In this document: positions 1 through 13,581 of the stretch, piece by piece
How the letters are laid out: each line of letters starts with the position of its first letter
Position numbering within the stretch: position 1 is the stretch's first letter
Assembly: GCA_030077755.1 (NCBI GenBank)
Contig: JAQJZZ010000017.1
Location: 2,356,001-2,420,000, forward strand
DNA from: Filosporella fistucella
Taxonomy: Eukaryota; Ascomycota; Leotiomycetes; Helotiales
Direction: 5' to 3'
DNA: 64,000 nt
Position numbers and translations under genes: made by a program
Notes under the pieces: generated by a model
Database searches by the model: none
The model's input: the letters and a program-made list of their open reading frames with translations, nothing else
Told to the model about the DNA's origin: nothing

Positions 1-1883
1 TCAGTCCTGAAGCTGAGTTAGATGATCTCTGGGGCTTGGATACCTTCGTTTAGTGGTCTGTGGTACCAAACTGTCTGTATTTCACAAATCCTGCCTTGAT
101 AAATGCTTTGCGATCCTGGGACTATTCCACAACGATCGACTTTACATTTTACCAAGCTATCCAACTGTATGATGTCCAGTCTCATGCCTGTTTGTTCACC
201 TTACCGATATTTTCTCGCGTCCCTGGCTCATCCATAGTGTCTTTCGAGTATTCGAACCGAGACAGAAATTTCAATTCTACATCTCAAGGGCCTTGAATAG
301 GAAAGCCACTTTCGCTCGACGATCACCATCACATTAGCTAGTAGGACAATTCGAAAAGTTAGAGAAGGAGTTGAGATAGAGAAATATAATTATTACAGGA
401 CTCGGGAGTAGGTCATGTTCTTAATGAATGATAACAACATCCTTTCATGTTTTCCGAGTTGTGTTTCAGATCCTTTAATCGCTTCTCAGTATACTAGCAT
501 TTAGATTTACCCCAATTATATGGGCCGCGACCCAGGAATGAAAATTCTCGAAGCCTAATGGATTCAAACCTATTGGAGCAATCAGTCAGTGACCAGCTAA
601 ACATGCATGCTCTTGATTGACGAGTCAAATCTGAAATTATTTTCACTTGGAGCAGAAGCTCTAGGATCAGTTCATTATTCAGTTTCCTTAAATATTCCTT
701 CAAATCTGGACAAATTGAACATTCTTAAAATACACTTTCTATGCAACTATAATACGATGCCTCTTATATGCTCAGGGGTAGATAGCGAGCGAGCGGAATA
801 CCCTTTTTGTACATCGGTAATCTGGTTCGCTTCTCCGAGCCAGAAGAAGTGGCTTGCAGCGGCGGTTCTTGTGCCCGTCCGCGGCGTAGCGAAGCAGTCA
901 ATCTGACAGGTCTGCTTCTTTTGTAAGAAGCTATTTGCATCAGATACGGACGTAAAGAAACCCATAAGATCAACGAGAGAATAAGAAACGAATATTGAAG
1001 GAAGCGATAGAGAAAGTGTCTTGTAGGTATTAAAAGGCGTTTATTTTATAACTCAAGAAACTGCTATTACCCTAATCTCTCATCATCATCATAAATCGAA
1101 TTTCTCGCTCTTCTATCAAATCAGCCTTCCCCTCAAAATAATCAATCAGCCTCAAGCAACTTATCGGAAAGTCACCAAATCCTCCCCCCCACCAACCACT
1201 CCCCGATCCAAGCTTTCACAGCTCCTCCACAAAAAGGCTCAAGAACCGAGCTCGGCGACGTTGCGCTGAGCAAGCTGTTCGAAAGGTGTCTGTATACGAG
1301 ACATGCCTCTTTATTGGTCATTAGACCGACGCCCCGTTAGTTGGGTAAGCGCTTACTTTTCTGGGTGTGGTGGGATGCACGAGGACCATTTTCCACAAAA
1401 GAAGATGGTACTTTGTATATACAAGTATAGAGAAAGTATCATACTATGTGAAAATGAGGTAATACATTTCAGTCAACATTTTGCGTTGAGTCTAGGACGG
1501 AAAAGGTAAACAATTGAGCAAGTAAGAAAGCCAGCTGATATACGAAACGCCTCCATCGTCAAAGTATCAACCTTACATCAGCCTCTGCTGAATAACATCC
1601 CCGAAACACTGCAGCAGTGCTGATTCCCACCCACAAAACGACCTCGTACGAACCTGCTCGTACGGATTATGCACACTCGAGGCAGACCTAAGGAAAGGTA
1701 AGGTAAATGAGCGCCCACACCGGGTCGCTGGTTTATTTATGGGTCGCCCGTGAGACTCGCGTCGATGCTCTGCTTTCTGCGCCGCATCCATCATTTATAA
1801 GGCTGCGGGGTGCCACTTTCCGTTCTGTTGCTGCCGATGCTTTTAGAGATTGTTGGTCCTGCGAAGGCTGCACTTAGAGTGGG
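1..1883. other. Intergenic, no supported gene
   Basis: Reading frames on both strands are short, lack domain-like composition and are broken by stops. The last part is the upstream region of the Zn2Cys6 gene that begins at 1884. No tRNA, rRNA or mobile element is recognisable. Confidence 0.5.
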
Positions 1884-3872
1884 ATGATGTCGCATGAATT
1901 CGCAGAAAGGGGAGAGGCTATGGATGGAGATGTTAAGGTCAAAAAGACGAGAGCCAGTAAACCCAAGGTGAAAACTGGATGTCTGACTTGCAAGTGAGTA
2001 TTATTTTACTTTACTTATTCGGCGGTTTTGTTAGATTTCCTTGTGGCTGTTTATTGTGATGCTTCAGCCTTGTGGCACAGGCCGAGGTATCTTTCATACC
2101 GCAACTATCTTTCACTTTTATATATTCGATATCTCAACATAAAGAATTATTTATCGAATGACAGAATATAATTATGTAGCTAACAATACCTCAGAATCCG
2201 TAGAGTTAAATGCGACGAAACGAAACCCAGCTGTCTACGTTGTGTAAGATTCGGCCACCAGTGCGACGGCTACACCAACAAATCCCCTGCCAAACCTACA
2301 ACATCCAAAAGCTCCAGGACACTGGTCCCAAAGTCTCCCATTCAAAGCCCAACACTATCACCCGGAACCTCATTAGAGAACACTCAGTTCTTCACCCCTG
2401 TCATCACAGCACCGAAATTATACCCATCTCCTTCGAGGCTCCTCTTCCAAAGCGCACACGAATACCAAGCCTTCCAAACCTTTTGTCACCGAACATCAAA
2501 TCAATTATCATCGTCATTTTCAACAGATCTGTGGACAAAACTCATGCTGCAAGCATGTGAGACATCGCCTCCGATACGACACGCAGTTATAGCCATTGGA
2601 GCATTGAATATCGTAACACCGACACCCACGCCAGAGAATTCAGTCGGCACTTTACGGCACCAATTCGCTTTCAGACAGTACAGCAAAGCGCTCTGTCTCT
2701 TGCGACGAGACGTAGCAGGTGGCTTTTGTGATCTGAGGACTACTCTCATAGCCTGTTTACTATTCTATTGCTTCGAATCCTATCATGGATACCACGAACT
2801 CGCCATCTCACAAGTATATTCAGGGCTGAAACTGATACGGGAATGGGCCGCCACTTGTTACAAGCCGGATGAACTTGGAAGGAGGAATAAATGGATCGGA
2901 GATGAGGATCCGAGGGTAGTGGAAGAGGATATACTAAGAGCGTTTGGTAGTCTGGAGATTCAGGTTATGGCATATGCAGATGGGAGGACGAGGGAAGCGC
3001 ATGAGCATTACAGACATCGCGGCCAAGTGTCTATTGATGAGATGCCAGCTGTGTTTCCCAGTCTGGAAGACGCACGAGAGACTCTGGAAGTCATTATAAG
3101 GAGAAGTATGCACTGGTTACGAAGCACGATGCATTTGCACAATTTTTCTACGCCATCTAGCCCTGACGCATCGCCGAGCAGCGATATTGAAGATTCAGGA
3201 CCATATTCTCTATTTTTTGATGTAGACCCGACATTTGAGGAACGTTTGGAGACCTTGAAGGAATACGAGCGCTGGGACGAGGCTTTCAAGCCACTACTCA
3301 ATCACTCCCGTAGTCGGTCTGTACCTCTGAAGGAGTTTCTGTTTGCGTCTACATTGAGATTGCATTGGCTCGCAGGCTACATGTCGATCGCATCAAACAA
3401 CTGCCATTCCAGCCTTGTCAACAACGGCCGCTTTACGACCGAACTAGAGGAACTTGTAGAGATCGCACGCCTTTTGCTCGATCAACCAGATAGTGATGGG
3501 GAAGGCAAAGGAGGGTGTGAGTTTGTGTTCGATATGCAGATCATAGTTCCGCTCATGACAGTAGGTTGGATGTACCGGCATCGCACTTTACGACGGGAGG
3601 CAATCGAACTGCTACTTCGAAGTCCACGCAAAGAAGGAGTGTGGGACGGAAGTGTAGTGGGGAAGATCATGGCGTGGCTGGCGGACATAGAGGACGAAGG
3701 CCTAGAAGGGGAAGAAGAGGGGGAGGAGTATATCCCTGAATGGGCAGCAGCGCGATGCATCAAAATGAGTTTCGACACGGAGAAGAGAGAAGCGAGCGTA
3801 AGCTGTTTGCAGCCGGTAAAGGGAAGTCCGATTGGAGAGGAAGTGAGGAGAGAAGTAATTATACCCTGGTGA
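1884..3872 (+). CDS. Zn2Cys6 fungal transcription factor
   Basis: Predicted nuclear DNA-binding regulator of 595 residues. Exons 1884-1993 and 2195-3872; the 201-base intron falls within the zinc cluster, a common position in this family. The binuclear cluster is complete at C33, C36, C43, C50, C53 and C60 (motif GCLTCK...VKCDETKPSC...C). It is preceded by a basic stretch and followed by a Ser/Pro/Thr-rich linker. The rest resembles the fungal-specific transcription factor domain (DUF3468 type): residues near 150-170 read as helical 'ACETSPPIRHAVIAIGAL'. An acidic GEEEGEEY stretch lies near the C-terminus. The target genes cannot be told from sequence. The first of two adjacent ATGs is chosen; starting at the second changes one residue. 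Confidence 0.85.
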
Positions 3873-4764
3873 TACTAGAATGCATGAGCAAATAAAACAT
3901 GAAGCAATAACGCAAACGCAAGCACAACCACGCACACGCACATCAAGACCAACTTCAAAGTTTTTGGTTTTCTCGAGACTCCGATCCAGATCAAGTCTCC
4001 AGAGAGGTCAAATGTCAAATATCAGTCGGCTGACAATGCATCTAAAGCGGGAACAGGTTGTCCCTGCAGATCCATCGTAACGGTCGACGAATCAGATTGC
4101 CTGACCGTAACACCGTATTGCTTGAGACGTTTTGACCATACCCGCTCCCGGTCAGCATTCCGCGTAATAATTTTCGCGTGCGTGCGCGGTTTGCGGGTGT
4201 GGAGAACGGAAGAAGAGGCAGATCGGGTGATGTCTTGCCTACAGAGTATGTGGCTGGAGAGTGCTCGACCACTTATCAAAAGGCTTGCAGATAAATTGTG
4301 GACTGTAGTTACTCATATCCCTCGCAAGCCAAGCCACTCCTCACTTGAGGCGCTCTTGATATGAGTTGGCGGTCATGCATATTTGGGCCAGAAAGAATTG
4401 TCGGTGTTGCAGATCTATAGTTTGGTGCCACTAGGCATGAGTTAAAAGTTGTGATCATGACGCATGACTGTAAGATAAAAGTCGAATGGAGGAGGAAACC
4501 AGATCACATCTGAGGATACCACCAGAGAATCAATACGACCAAATGCTGGAGACATCTCCATGATGAAAGCGTGTTGCAGTATTACACATATCACCGAAAT
4601 TGCACCACAGGAATTATCAGCGACGGCATCCATAAGTAACCCGTCTATCTGCAAAGTCTATGTGGGAATGAGCTAATGAGCCAATCGACTCCAGGATATC
4701 ATACGCCATGTTCATGTCGTGAATCATAAATCGTAACCTACCGCATCTGAAATTTCAATTGCGC
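3873..4764. other. Intergenic between convergent genes
   Basis: The regulator (+) and Dicer (-) end toward each other across about 890 bases. Several overlapping short frames exist near 4022-4364 but none has an ATG in good context or domain-like composition. It probably holds only the two 3' ends. Confidence 0.5.
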
Positions 4765-7700
4765 TCAGATTGCAGTTCCATGGATCTCCTCCCCAGCCAT
4801 GTCTTCGCCATCCTCAGGCCTGCAACCACATTCATATTTCTCCCGGAATTCAGTTAATGGTAATCCATCTAGGAGAGCCATTGCCTTCTTGGCTGCTGCG
4901 ACCTTTGCATATCGACTGCTTTCGGCTTGTGCATCAGCGATGACCTCTCTGTGCACCAGCACCATCGCAACAATGGTTGGCTTGCTTCCATCAATGGTCT
5001 TGTTCTCTCTGGTCAAGATAGTCCAATCGGAACAGCCCATATTGATCGATAGGAACTTTGTGAGAAATGTTGTGGGATGCTTGTTGGCGTAGTTGTCGTA
5101 AATTGACATGTCCTCAAAGTAATGCTTGATATGCATGTCGAAGAACTTTTCAACCACGCTGTAGTCATACTCAGAGTCGACGAAAATAGCGCCAATGTAT
5201 GCCTCCACAATATCTGGAAGACACTTGGGAGGCTGTTTGACAGAGATCCAAAAATCTCGGGCAAACTCAGTGGCAGATCTTCCTACACGCTCAGCATCTT
5301 TCTCCGCCTGTTCACGAGCTTCCCTGATATCAGTAACGTAATCCGCAATCTGTTTTTGGAAGCCTGCATTGAACAGCAGCAGATGTTTGTGAAATCCGAG
5401 GCTGACACAGATCGTGCCCAAAAATTGATTGGAAACCATGGCCATCTTGTGTTCTGTCAGCCATTGGGGGTCTTTGCCAGGAAATCGGTGGAACAAGAAG
5501 TTCACACAAGCCATATCCAGAAGTGAATCACCCAGGAACTCGAGTCGTTGGTAGCTGGGAATATGCTCATAGGAGAATGGATACGAGGGATGAGAGAACG
5601 CAGATCTTGCTAGACGCGGGTAGCGAAAATGATAGGGGTGTTCTCCCTCCAATTGACTAGCAAGATTCTTCTGCATCTCGGTGGCTTGCGCGACTTGGTA
5701 TCGAGGCTTCTTGTACAGCTTGTAATAATCGGCAAAGCAAGTTACCTCGTGATTCTCACTAGAAACAAGCTCTGTAACGGCTCGAACAGCATTGTCCATG
5801 CTCTTGCCATGGTGAGTAAGTAAGGCAGCGCCAATCAGTGCTTCACAAACATCAGCAATGCTCTTATCGCCAAGCTTGTGAGAGTCTGGAGCTGTAGCGG
5901 TTTTGCCTTTGATGAGCTTGAGACCTTCTGGATACCAGGCACGACGGTTAAAGCTGTGTGATCGAATGTATTCGTAAAGCTTTAGTTTGATGGCGTTATT
6001 CTTGAGATTCTTGTTGCAAATCAACATCATCCGGTCCACGTGGTAGCTGTATTCGTCATTGTCCGGGTGTATGCCAAACAGAGAAATGGATGTTGCCATT
6101 TTCAAAAAGCAATCACCAAGGAATTCCAATCGCTCGTAATTGTTGCCCATACCTCTTTGGAAATTGATTTGGTCAATACCGTGCTCTTCTGTGTTATCAG
6201 AGTCTTTGGTAACAGCCTCGAGAGCGAGATCGGGTCGAATATCAAGATGAAGCAGAGCACATGCCTCTAGAGCAATCAAGTATGACTCTAAGCGATGAAT
6301 GATGGCAGGGAACACATATACCATTGCGACGACGGTGGTTGGCAGCTGGAGAGGTCAGCACACTCGGGTGATTGGTTGATAGAAATTGCACTCACTGGAG
6401 ATATCTTCAGCGTTTCGAGGATAATGAAACACTTCTTGTCACTCTCCTGTTCCGCGGTATCGAATTTGTCAAGTAGGTTTCGACGCAGAGATATCAGCTC
6501 AGCCTCGAACACACGTTGATTGGGATCGAGAGTTCTACGAGCTCTTGCCTTCGCCCAGAGACTACAACTGTACTCCATGATGTTGTCGTTGTTCTTGCGT
6601 GTGCCTTTCCGTAGGGCTGTATTCGGCGGAACAGCATCCAATGGTTTATACTTGCGAGTAACGCCCACTGTCCACAACTTTCTAGACCCATCAAAAGGAT
6701 CGACGATGTATTTGTCAGTGAAGAAATCATCGGGCTCTGTCTGCCATGCTTTGTTATCCCACGGATTGGCTGCCCATTTCTGCTGGTGCTCGTAAACAGA
6801 AGTCAAAACGTCCCAAGCAATGACGCTCTTGGGGTCCAATTCATGGGAATTGATGGTTTCAAGGTCCTTACGGATAGGAGCAAGGAAATAAGGCATTTTG
6901 GTTGGATCAGATTCATAGCCTTTGCTGAACACATCCTCGAAGGCACAAAGCGTGAAGCTGTTAATCTGATCCACAAACTCTGCACTTGCTTCGAGAGGAA
7001 CCGATAGAGTAGTGGAGATGACTGACGAGTGACGACCGCCACCGAAGTGAAGGAGGAAAGGCGGGAGATCAGGAAGACGTGAGCGGGTCAACAAAGCCAA
7101 TGGCTGAGAAGATCGCCCCAATGATCCCGGATTCTCTAGTGCCAGGATGGTAATGAAGACTTTTTCAGGGGTTCCACCAACAGCCCATAGAGTAGGTTTG
7201 GTTTTCATATCATACGCTTCACGCTTTTTCGAGTCCACAGCAAGAAGTGCGTTTCGCATCGCTGGAAGCTGCTTGACGAAGGTTGGCTGAAGGTTATCAT
7301 CAATATACTTGCCCTCTAGGAGAAGCTTGCATGCCTCGAAAGCAGCAGCACACTTTGCAACCTGCTTGGTAGAGCACGGCCGGCCGACAGCTCCTCGGAT
7401 GGGCGAAGACTCTGGCAAAATGACCTCGCAGATGAACTGTTTCGCTTGAACAGTTCCGACATATTCAGGGAGAAGTACGGTATCTGGACTATGGGGAAGA
7501 GAGTCGACAAATCGTGCCAAAGTAGTTAGACTCATCTTATAGTCGAGCCTCGCTTTAGCATCGGTATAAATCACCGGCCGCAGCTGCTCCTTCCTCAAGA
7601 AATAGTCCATGTCGAAATCATTTCCAGTAAGCTTCCTATCCTCGGGCATCGCTGTGCAAAAACTTTTGAGGATACCCTCATTTCTGCGGACCTCGCGGAT

Positions 7701-10076
7701 AATCTGAGCATGCTCTTGGTTGCCAGCTTCATGCATATGAATATACCGGGAATTGGCATGTCGAGCACGACCACGGGATTGGATATACTGAATAGTGGTA
7801 GTGTATAGGTCGAAACGAACAACAAGATTGCAATCGGGAACGTCTAGACCCTCCTCTGCCACAGATGTCGCAATGAGGCAATTGACGTTTCCTTTGCGGA
7901 AATTCATCATCGTAAGCACCTGCTCACGAAAAGAGACGTTCAAGTCCCCGATACCGCCTTGTTGGGTACCGACCTGGAGATGGTTAGCAAAGTGTCATAA
8001 TGAGAATGGTGATACAACGGCAATACTTACCAGTGGTGCCACGCGAAGGTGCGGAGTGCCGATCCGTGGATGCATCAGGATTTTGGCAAGTAACTGAGCA
8101 GTATATCGTCGTTGCACAAATACGATACACTTGTCATCCGTTTCCCTCTCAAATCGTTGTCTTAATATTGTGATTAGCACGACGACTTTGGTGGAAAGAT
8201 TGGTAGAAGGCGAAATGGACTTCGAGGAATCGAAATCGGGGGCGTCGAAGTTATGAGCATTTACAATCTTTCGTGCCTCCTCAATTTGAACCCGCTGCTG
8301 CTCAAGAACTGTCAAAGGTTGCAAGATCTTTTTGGAATGAAAGCTGCGTTCGGTTTTTGCCTGTAGCTTCTTGGTTTCCTCCTCTGTCAGAGCAAATGCC
8401 CAGACTTGATCAGCGCACCATGAACCCAACTCTCTGGTTGCCTCATACGCGAAGTGAAGGGGCTTCTTCAGAACACTGTTGGACTTGAAAAGTTCATGCA
8501 TTTTTTGGTAAAGTGGGGTTTGAAATCTGGGTCCCAGTGCAGCATATGTTGCAAGCTGCTCTTGCTTGAACGTAATAGTGTACTGTAGCAAACTAGGGTC
8601 CCGGGGTGTGACGATCTGGGAGCAGAGCAAGCCCTCAAGTTCGGCAGCAGCTTTGGCGACATTATCAACTTTAGAATCAACTGGAGACGCAGTCATTCCA
8701 AATATCTTGGGCCGGTCGTTTGTATTATCGGTAGGATAAAAGTCCTTCATAATCCGAGCGTAAGGATGATTTGCTTTCGCATGGTGGGCTTCATCGAAAA
8801 TAAGAAGATTGATCTGGTGGATCGAGATGAACGAATAGTGCAAAGCTTGTCGAAGAACTTCCGCCGTGCATACAATAACCATATTGTTGGAGAAATGCTT
8901 TTGCCAAGACTTTGCATTCCATAGGTCCGTTCCCATATCTCCACAGAACATGTCCATAGGTTGGTCAAGATTGGCCTTGAGAACAGCATGCTGCTGAAAG
9001 ACTAATTGAACAGAGTCGACAAGGAAGACTGAAAGTCGCTTGGGTCTTCCGATAGCTCTGTTCTCCAACTCCTGAGCGAATACATGACGCAGGAGTAGTA
9101 CTGCAATCAAAGTCTTGCCAGAGCCTGTATCAAGTACAGCAATAATGTTCTTTGCCTTGGCAATCTCAAACACCTCGCTCTGATAGTCTCTAGGGCTTGA
9201 GATGATTTCTCGATTCTCAGACTGGTGGACAAGCCATCGTGTTGACTGTTGTGCTTCCTCGTCTGGGCGAATCTCAATACCTTCCTTGAGCTGCTTTTGA
9301 TTTCTCTCCTGTAGAAATCTATCCGCGATGGCATTGAGGCGTAGTTTTCTCTCTGTGATCTTTCGAGGCTTGGCCGCAGGCTGATCATCCTCTCCATCGT
9401 CCTCGTCCCTGTCCTCGTCGTACTCGTCTCTGATATCAGGATTCGAATTGTTAGTGAGGTCCACTTCTGTTAGCTGCGTGGTGCCAGTCTCGGATTCGGT
9501 CTGCAAATTTTGGCTCAAAGTCGAGAGTTGATTATGATTAGAGAGAGGCGGCGATTTTCGGGTGGCTTTGAGTTCAGCAATTACGGCTTCAGTGGTCCTT
9601 GAAGCTAAGGCGGTGGCTGGAGAGGATAGAGGAACCTGTGGAGCCATTCTTGAGAATTGCGGGTTTCTGGATGGAATCTGTTGAAGGACATCAGTTTTTG
9701 TAGATGTTTGCCCTCGATAGTCAATGAACTGGGTGTTATTGGCTGTGGTAATGTTCAGCGGATGTTGTATCAAAGGAGGGACTTTGTTTCGTTGGAGAAG
9801 TGCTTTGATCTTTAATATCGATCCTTCATCGGGGCAGGTGAATCGTTGCGTGGGAGGCGGAGTTGAAGATAAGCATGAAGGAATAGAGGCAGTTGCACTG
9901 TGGTCTTTGGAATCTGTCGTCGTGTTATTGTCCTGCGGTTGAAGTTGCATCAAATCGTCCAGTGTGCTCTTCGATAGGGCGAGAGGACTGTCTTCAATTA
10001 GTTGTTCGTCTCCGTCGTACACTGGCAGCAAACAATCGCCGCTCAATTGCGAGACATCAAGATAGCCCTGGACCAT
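4765..10076 (-). CDS. dcl1: Dicer-like protein 1 (RNase III helicase)
   Basis: Cuts long dsRNA into small RNAs for RNA silencing. Predicted 1734 residues in three exons: 10076-8031, 7973-6396 and 6345-4765 (introns of 57 and 50 bases, both phase 0). Domains in order: low-complexity N-terminus with an acidic run near 215-232; DExD helicase with Walker A DTGSGKT (316-322), DEAH (428-431) and MTAS (461-464); helicase C with the QSRGRARH motif; Dicer dimerisation fold; RNase IIIa with ERLEFLGD (about 1279-1286); RNase IIIb with QRLEFLGD (about 1474-1481); C-terminal dsRNA-binding-like segment. The DTGSGKT form fits the DCL1 rather than the DCL2 branch. No clear PAZ domain is seen, as is usual in fungi. 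The ATG at 10076 follows a GTG-only frame extension; an internal ATG at 9647 would shorten the long N-terminus by 143 residues. Confidence 0.93.
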
Positions 10077-10445
10077 CTTGACGGTTTTGACGGGAAGATG
10101 CAGACTGGAACAAAACACAACAGAACAACGAGAGGGATTGACTATGAATCTGGTGATGTACAGTGAGTAGAGAGGTATACTCCCTTGAGAGTTCTGTAAA
10201 GAAATCAGAACATGATGATGGAGATCGGTGGGAAGGAACTGTGCAGAAGAGAGAAGTAAATAATTACCTCCGAGCCCTAAGATTTACGATAATGATAGAG
10301 AGACGCGACAGCAGGCACTCGCGTTGTTGTATCCCGAGGTTATCCCGACCCGAGGTTTTTCCATCCCCACGTATTTTGTGATTCTTTGAGCTCTCCCTCG
10401 AACCCCTCCATCAACGACGAACTTCGTTTCGTAAAACTTTTGAGC
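10077..10445. promoter_or_regulatory. Shared divergent promoter region of dcl1 and TAP42
   Basis: Only 369 bases separate the dcl1 start codon (-) from the TAP42-like start codon (+), so both promoters must lie here or overlap the neighbouring gene. No canonical TATA box is evident. Co-regulation is an inference from the spacing alone. Confidence 0.5.
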
Positions 10446-11654
10446 ATGGCTGACCAAAGTATCAAATCCCTTTTCAGCTCTGCAGAGCGACAAAGAAAAG
10501 AAATAGAAGCTTCGTGGGACAGCAATACTGCTACTTACCAGCAGAATCTTGCCGCCGCCATCAAGAATTATGATGACTGTCTGAAGCTGGTAGATCGCCT
10601 CTCTGTCTTCAGTCCCAATGAGACGCTCGAGGATTTGACATCTGCAGATATACAGTAAGATCTGCTCCGTCATTTCGCTGCTGAAAATGCTGGCTAACAC
10701 ACTCGAAGATACCTTACAATCAACTTTCACCTCGCCGAGCTGATCCTTAAAGTCTCCGCCCAGGACCGTAAATCAGCTATACAGAGCGCCCGCAATGCCT
10801 ACGAACGATACCTATCACTTGTTGATCAGTACGAGATATTTTCTACCCCAGAAAAGAAACTCTATGATCAATACACGGAGTTCCCAAACACCTTCTCTAC
10901 CATATCTACATCTGACCCAAACGCACGGCGGGCAACGAAAATTGCAAATTTCAGACTAGAGAAGGAGCTCAAGAAGCAATTAGAGGTATTGATGCGTTGT
11001 TGTAGCTGAGTCCTATGCTAACAGTACAGGTACTTTCACAAAATCCTTCTTACCTCCAAAATGACGATGACACTGTCCGGAATCTCCAACTCACGAACAT
11101 CTCCCTCTGCACGCATACCACATTTCAATCACTTGAGTCCATCAATCGCGAGCTAGAAGTCCTTGCTATGCGGCCCCCTACACCTCCTGATGGCCCTGAG
11201 GCCCTAGAGCGGGATTTCAGAGAACGGATGGGATTACGAGACAAAGATGCGGATGAGCGACTCGATCGTAGGGATATGCTATCAGCAGCTACTAACAGTG
11301 GACCAATTCTGAGCACAGGCGGGAAACCATTACGGCCATTCACGTTACTGGATGATAGGCAAACCCTGAAGAACGGCGTGTTTAAGCCTGGACACAATCT
11401 GCCGACCATGACCATCGACGAGTATTTGGAGGAAGAGAGGGCAAGGGGAGGAATAATCGAAGGTGGCGGTGCAGCCAGTGGACTGAGCCCAGAGCCAGAG
11501 GAGGATAACTATGAGAAGGGGGATGCCGAAACAATGAAAGCGAGGGAGTGGGATGAATATGTGGAGGCGAATCCAAAGCAAGTATAAGTCCTCATATCTA
11601 ATGATCACTAACTAATTTCGCAGGGGCTCTGGAAATACTTTAAATAGAGGATAG
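10446..11654 (+). CDS. TAP42: TAP42/alpha4 family PP2A-associated protein
   Basis: Regulatory subunit that binds the catalytic subunits of PP2A-like phosphatases and links them to TOR signalling (known for yeast Tap42 and mammalian IGBP1). Predicted 354 residues in four exons: 10446-10654, 10709-10985, 11030-11577 and 11624-11654. The N-terminal half is the helical TAP42 repeat (YLTINFHLAELILKVS). The C-terminal half has the conserved REWDEYVEANPKGSGNTLNR ending. That ending appears only if the last intron uses a GC donor (GCAAGT at 11578) and the acceptor at 11623. A GT donor at 11581 or read-through gives unrelated tails. The start ATG GCT GAC has no nearby in-frame competitor. Confidence 0.93.
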
Positions 11655-11921
11655 AAGGCTAAATCAATAAGATATTTGTATCATCATCTAAAACCTCCGC
11701 CTGGCATAGCAGAGAGCCACAGCCATGTTGAGAGTAGTGCGTTATGATGTGCGCCACCAGGCACATGAGACGAGAGCATCTACCTGGCTGTCCATGACAG
11801 CGCCATATCATCGTGCTAATACTCAAAGTATGTATCCATTTCCGCCCAACCTGAAAACCCGGAACACAACTTATAAAGCCCCTCCACGATGCCACATATC
11901 ATCTTTCCCCCTCTTACCATA

Positions 11922-13581
11922 TTAAACTATCTCCTTCCTGGTGGCCTTGTTCATTTTCTCCAAATGTCTCTCCTCCAACATACTCTTCACACATCCCCTG
12001 TCCTTCTGTATTTGGATCTCCTCCCTGCTTATCTTCATAAGTATCATCTTCTCCCATCTCGCTCCGACACCCTCATTTGACACCAGATAGTCACCTCTGA
12101 TATACATATCCCAAGGCTTCGATTCACCCCACCATCTACAGCCTATTCTCATAACCTCAACCGAGACACTCGGATTGTGTTGAAAGAAATCTCCCCAAGC
12201 AGTGTATTCTTTGCTGTCAGCTGGGATGGATTGCAATTGCGCGTTGGCGGCAATGCAGTCGATTGCGAATTTTTTAAAAAGGCCGTCGGTACCATCTTCA
12301 CCTTTGACGGTGCTAGCAGGATTCATGGCCCAGATGTGGGATGCTTGGAGACCAGTTGGCCAGCTTCCTCCTGTGACAGAAGGGAGGGCACCCAGGTTGT
12401 TCATGATATGATTTTGGAAAGAGGCAGAGCGAATGGTTGCCCCCAGAGCCCAAAGGCCAGCAGCTATGTCTGGCTGGTTGATAGCAAGTTGTTGGAGGGG
12501 AATAAGAAGTTCGCCTTGATGTATGTAGTGGATGAAGATGGCGAAATCTGACGGCTCTATATCGGGAAGCCTATGCACAACGTCGGCGATTTCATGAGCT
12601 GCTGGTGCATTCAAGTCGTTCATCAGAGTTTGAGTTGATGCTTGGGATTCCAATGGTGGTGTGCCATCGTGCATGAAATGTACCGACTCAAAACTCATTT
12701 CTCGAAGGGGCGAGGATGAAAATTGATCCGGTTCCTCCTTTGCCTTTATTTCTGTTTTGACTTCCTCCTTGATTTTTGTGTTGGAGACAAATAAATCTCT
12801 GAAGTAGTCAGAGTATAGGATCAATAGGTCTTTAGGAACACGGAAGGAGTTCGTCTTTTGGCCATTGCCGACAATGATTTCTGCTGTGGATTGGGAACCG
12901 ATGATAATGCTACAAGTTGGCAACTTTAGAAACCAGCAATCAAGAAATGTTGTCCAGCGATAGAAAGCAAACAAAACGCACCTCATTGCAACCTCAACCA
13001 TCTCTGATTTTCTCATCTTTTCTTGGAGCTCTTTTTCGATTTTCTCGTTATCCGCCTGCCTTTTCGTCTTCTTCTTGGCTCGTTCAGCTGATGAGGTGCT
13101 CTTACTTGCTGGCCGCTTAATCGAAGCTTTGTTTGCCTCGCCTTCGGGTTGCGGTGTAGAACTCATGGTGCTGCGACTGTCGTCCCTGTCTTTGTTTTCG
13201 CTTTCTTCACTGCTAGTTGTCTCTGTTAAAAATGGGAGTGTGTTCGGATCGATGTAGCCTTTGCTACGTGTTCTGCTTTCACGAATTGGATTTCTTCGTG
13301 GTGGATTGGGTTGCGTTGGAATAGATGAGGTGGCTTTAGTGTCTGAAGAGCGAAGTTTACGACGATTTGAGGGAGGCGGTTGTGAACTTGTGTCGTATGT
13401 TGACGAAGGTCTGCTTTTTGTTTGAATGGTTGTTTTGCTTGATCCTTCAGCTATGGGACAGGTATCTACAGCTTGAATGAGACCTCACTTACCTGAGCAA
13501 ATTGATGCTGGGTGTTGAGAAATCTGAGGATTGATTGGGGTGTTAGATGGTGATGTGTTAGAAAGTTGGTCGTTGCTTCCA
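11922..13581 (-). CDS. BTB/POZ-like domain protein, 5' end incomplete
   Basis: The product has a Ser/Pro-rich basic N-terminal region, a lysine-rich helix (KKKTKRQADNEKIEKELQEK), then a BTB-like fold (STAEIIVGNGQ..SFRVPKDLLILYSDYFRDLF). Its middle is split by an acidic/Ser insert before the fold resumes (DIEPSDFAIFIHYIHQGEL). BTB folds mediate dimerisation or Cul3 adaptor contacts; the partner here is unknown. Coding exons are 12909-11922, 13450-12982 and 13581-13493, with introns of 72 and 42 bases. The ATG at 13166 is in frame, but the frame stays open and protein-like upstream of it across the next intron, so translation probably starts further upstream. A possible first exon has an ATG at 13868 in good context, but the joins between 13582 and 13868 are not convincing. 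Confidence 0.7.

Noticed and set aside
12177..12551. 124-codon plus frame inside the BTB gene
   Set aside because: Antisense shadow of the BTB coding exon.
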